NCBI GenBank assembly: GCA_030019025.1
Contig: JASEFR010000022.1
Coordinates: 1 to 33,473, forward strand
Reading direction: 5' to 3'
From: a bacterium
Lineage (GTDB): Bacteria; Hydrothermota; Hydrothermia; UBA1063
DNA: 33,473 nt
Made by a program: the position numbers and the translations under genes
Shown here: piece by piece, positions 32,951-33,473 of the stretch
Numbering within the stretch: the first letter of the stretch is position 1
Layout of the letters: every line of letters begins with the position of its first letter
Notes under the pieces: model-generated
What the model was told of the DNA's origin: nothing
Databases searched by the model: none
The model's input: the letters and a program-made list of their open reading frames with translations, nothing else

Positions 32951-33473
32951 AGGCAGTTATCTCCGAGATTTTTAAGTCCATTCAAGGAGAAGGAGCAAAC
33001 ATTGGCGCGCCCTCGGTTTTTGTAAGATTTGGAGGATGCAATCTCCGATGTACTTTCTGCGATACGGCTTACTCTTCTTTCCCCGAGTATGCTGATAATT
33101 GGGTTAGCCTTGAAGTAGGTGAGATAGTTAACAAAATTCATGAAATTCGTGGAAGTGCTTATAATCTTGTTTTGACAGGTGGTGAACCACTCCTTCAACA
33201 AAAGGCGTTGAGAGAGCTCATAGGCAAAGTTCAGTCTTTTTTCCCATCTATTGAAATTGAAACCAATGGAACTATTTTCCCTACGGAACTTTATAAAATA
33301 CCGAATATTTCTTACAACGTTTCTGTAAAACTTACCAATTCGGGTGTTAAAGAAGGGCAGAGGATAGTAAATGAGCCTCTTAACTTTTTTTCAAACTACG
33401 AGAGAGCATATTTTAAGTTTGTCGTAGAAGATGAAAGAGATGTTACAGAGGTTTTAAATATTGTGGAGAAATA
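32947..33473 (+). CDS. queE: 7-carboxy-7-deazaguanine synthase (partial, runs off window)
   Basis: An open frame of 175 codons continues past the end of the window. It starts MKAVISEIFKSIQGEGANIG, the conserved QueE N-terminus. The radical SAM cluster motif follows: C31-x3-C35-x2-C38 (GGCNLRCTFCDT). NLVLTGGEPLLQQ and EIETNGTIFP are further family marks. QueE rearranges 6-carboxytetrahydropterin, the QueD product, to 7-carboxy-7-deazaguanine. It overlaps queD as ATGA. QueC, the next enzyme, is not seen and may lie downstream. Confidence 0.95.
   Translation, partial: MKAVISEIFKSIQGEGANIGAPSVFVRFGGCNLRCTFCDTAYSSFPEYADNWVSLEVGEIVNKIHEIRGSAYNLVLTGGEPLLQQKALRELIGKVQSFFPSIEIETNGTIFPTELYKIPNISYNVSVKLTNSGVKEGQRIVNEPLNFFSNYERAYFKFVVEDERDVTEVLNIVEK

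Noticed and set aside
32884-33201. Minus-strand open frame of 105 codons at the right end
   Set aside because: It is antisense to queD and queE, both of which show full family motifs.

Overview
The window reads as a chromosomal segment of an uncultivated bacterium with compact, moderately AT-rich DNA. The marker mix suggests an anaerobic, possibly thermophilic organism with a Gram-negative-type envelope: formate-THF ligase, B12/radical-SAM proteins, a heptose nucleotidyltransferase and a secreted GH57 alpha-glucanase. The combination recalls the WOR-3/Stahlbacteria/Hydrothermae group, but that placement is impression only; no marker gene here settles it. Genes are tightly packed, with many ATGA or longer overlaps, and two convergent gene pairs overlap at their tails.

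Layout. (a) 1-5.0 kb is a region of gene decay around one intact pair. It holds the fragment of a BNR/sialidase-like protein, the intact CBS-domain protein plus CPA2-type cation/proton antiporter, a frameshifted GT4 glycosyltransferase joined to the C-terminal part of a GH130 phosphorylase, an unknown exported protein, and a minus-strand peptidase-MA-like gene with two in-frame stops. It ends at tRNA-Lys(CTT). (b) 5.3-13.8 kb holds an MFS permease, then initiator tRNA-fMet, elongator tRNA-Met, folD, fhs, a divergent YchF-like P-loop/TGS protein, and two radical-SAM proteins, one of them the TIGR03960/DUF2344 fusion. (c) 13.8-17.3 kb, minus strand, is a large secreted GH57 enzyme with three CBM48-like repeats. 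(d) 17.4-19.1 kb is tRNA-Leu(CAG), acpP and fabF. (e) 19.0-22.7 kb, minus strand, is a moxR-DUF58-transglutaminase operon. (f) 22.7-23.3 kb holds a decayed, probably membrane-associated coding remnant. (g) 23.4-33.5 kb is one long plus-strand run: slyD-type FKBP, a small membrane protein, yggS, divIVA-like, purine nucleoside phosphorylase, purD, rfaE2-type nucleotidyltransferase, dacB-like PBP4, class III aminotransferase, LuxE-like, LuxC-like, queD and queE (cut by the window end).

How they work together. FolD and Fhs supply one-carbon folates, including the 10-formyl-THF needed to formylate the initiator tRNA encoded just upstream. AcpP and FabF serve fatty-acid elongation. QueD and QueE are consecutive steps to 7-deazaguanine. 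The most intriguing unit is aminotransferase-LuxE-LuxC (29314-32514). Its genes overlap, and they could in principle activate a carboxylic acid, reduce it to an aldehyde and transaminate it to an amine. Several sigma70-like promoters with 17-nt spacing can be read directly, and at least one (moxR) predicts a leaderless mRNA.
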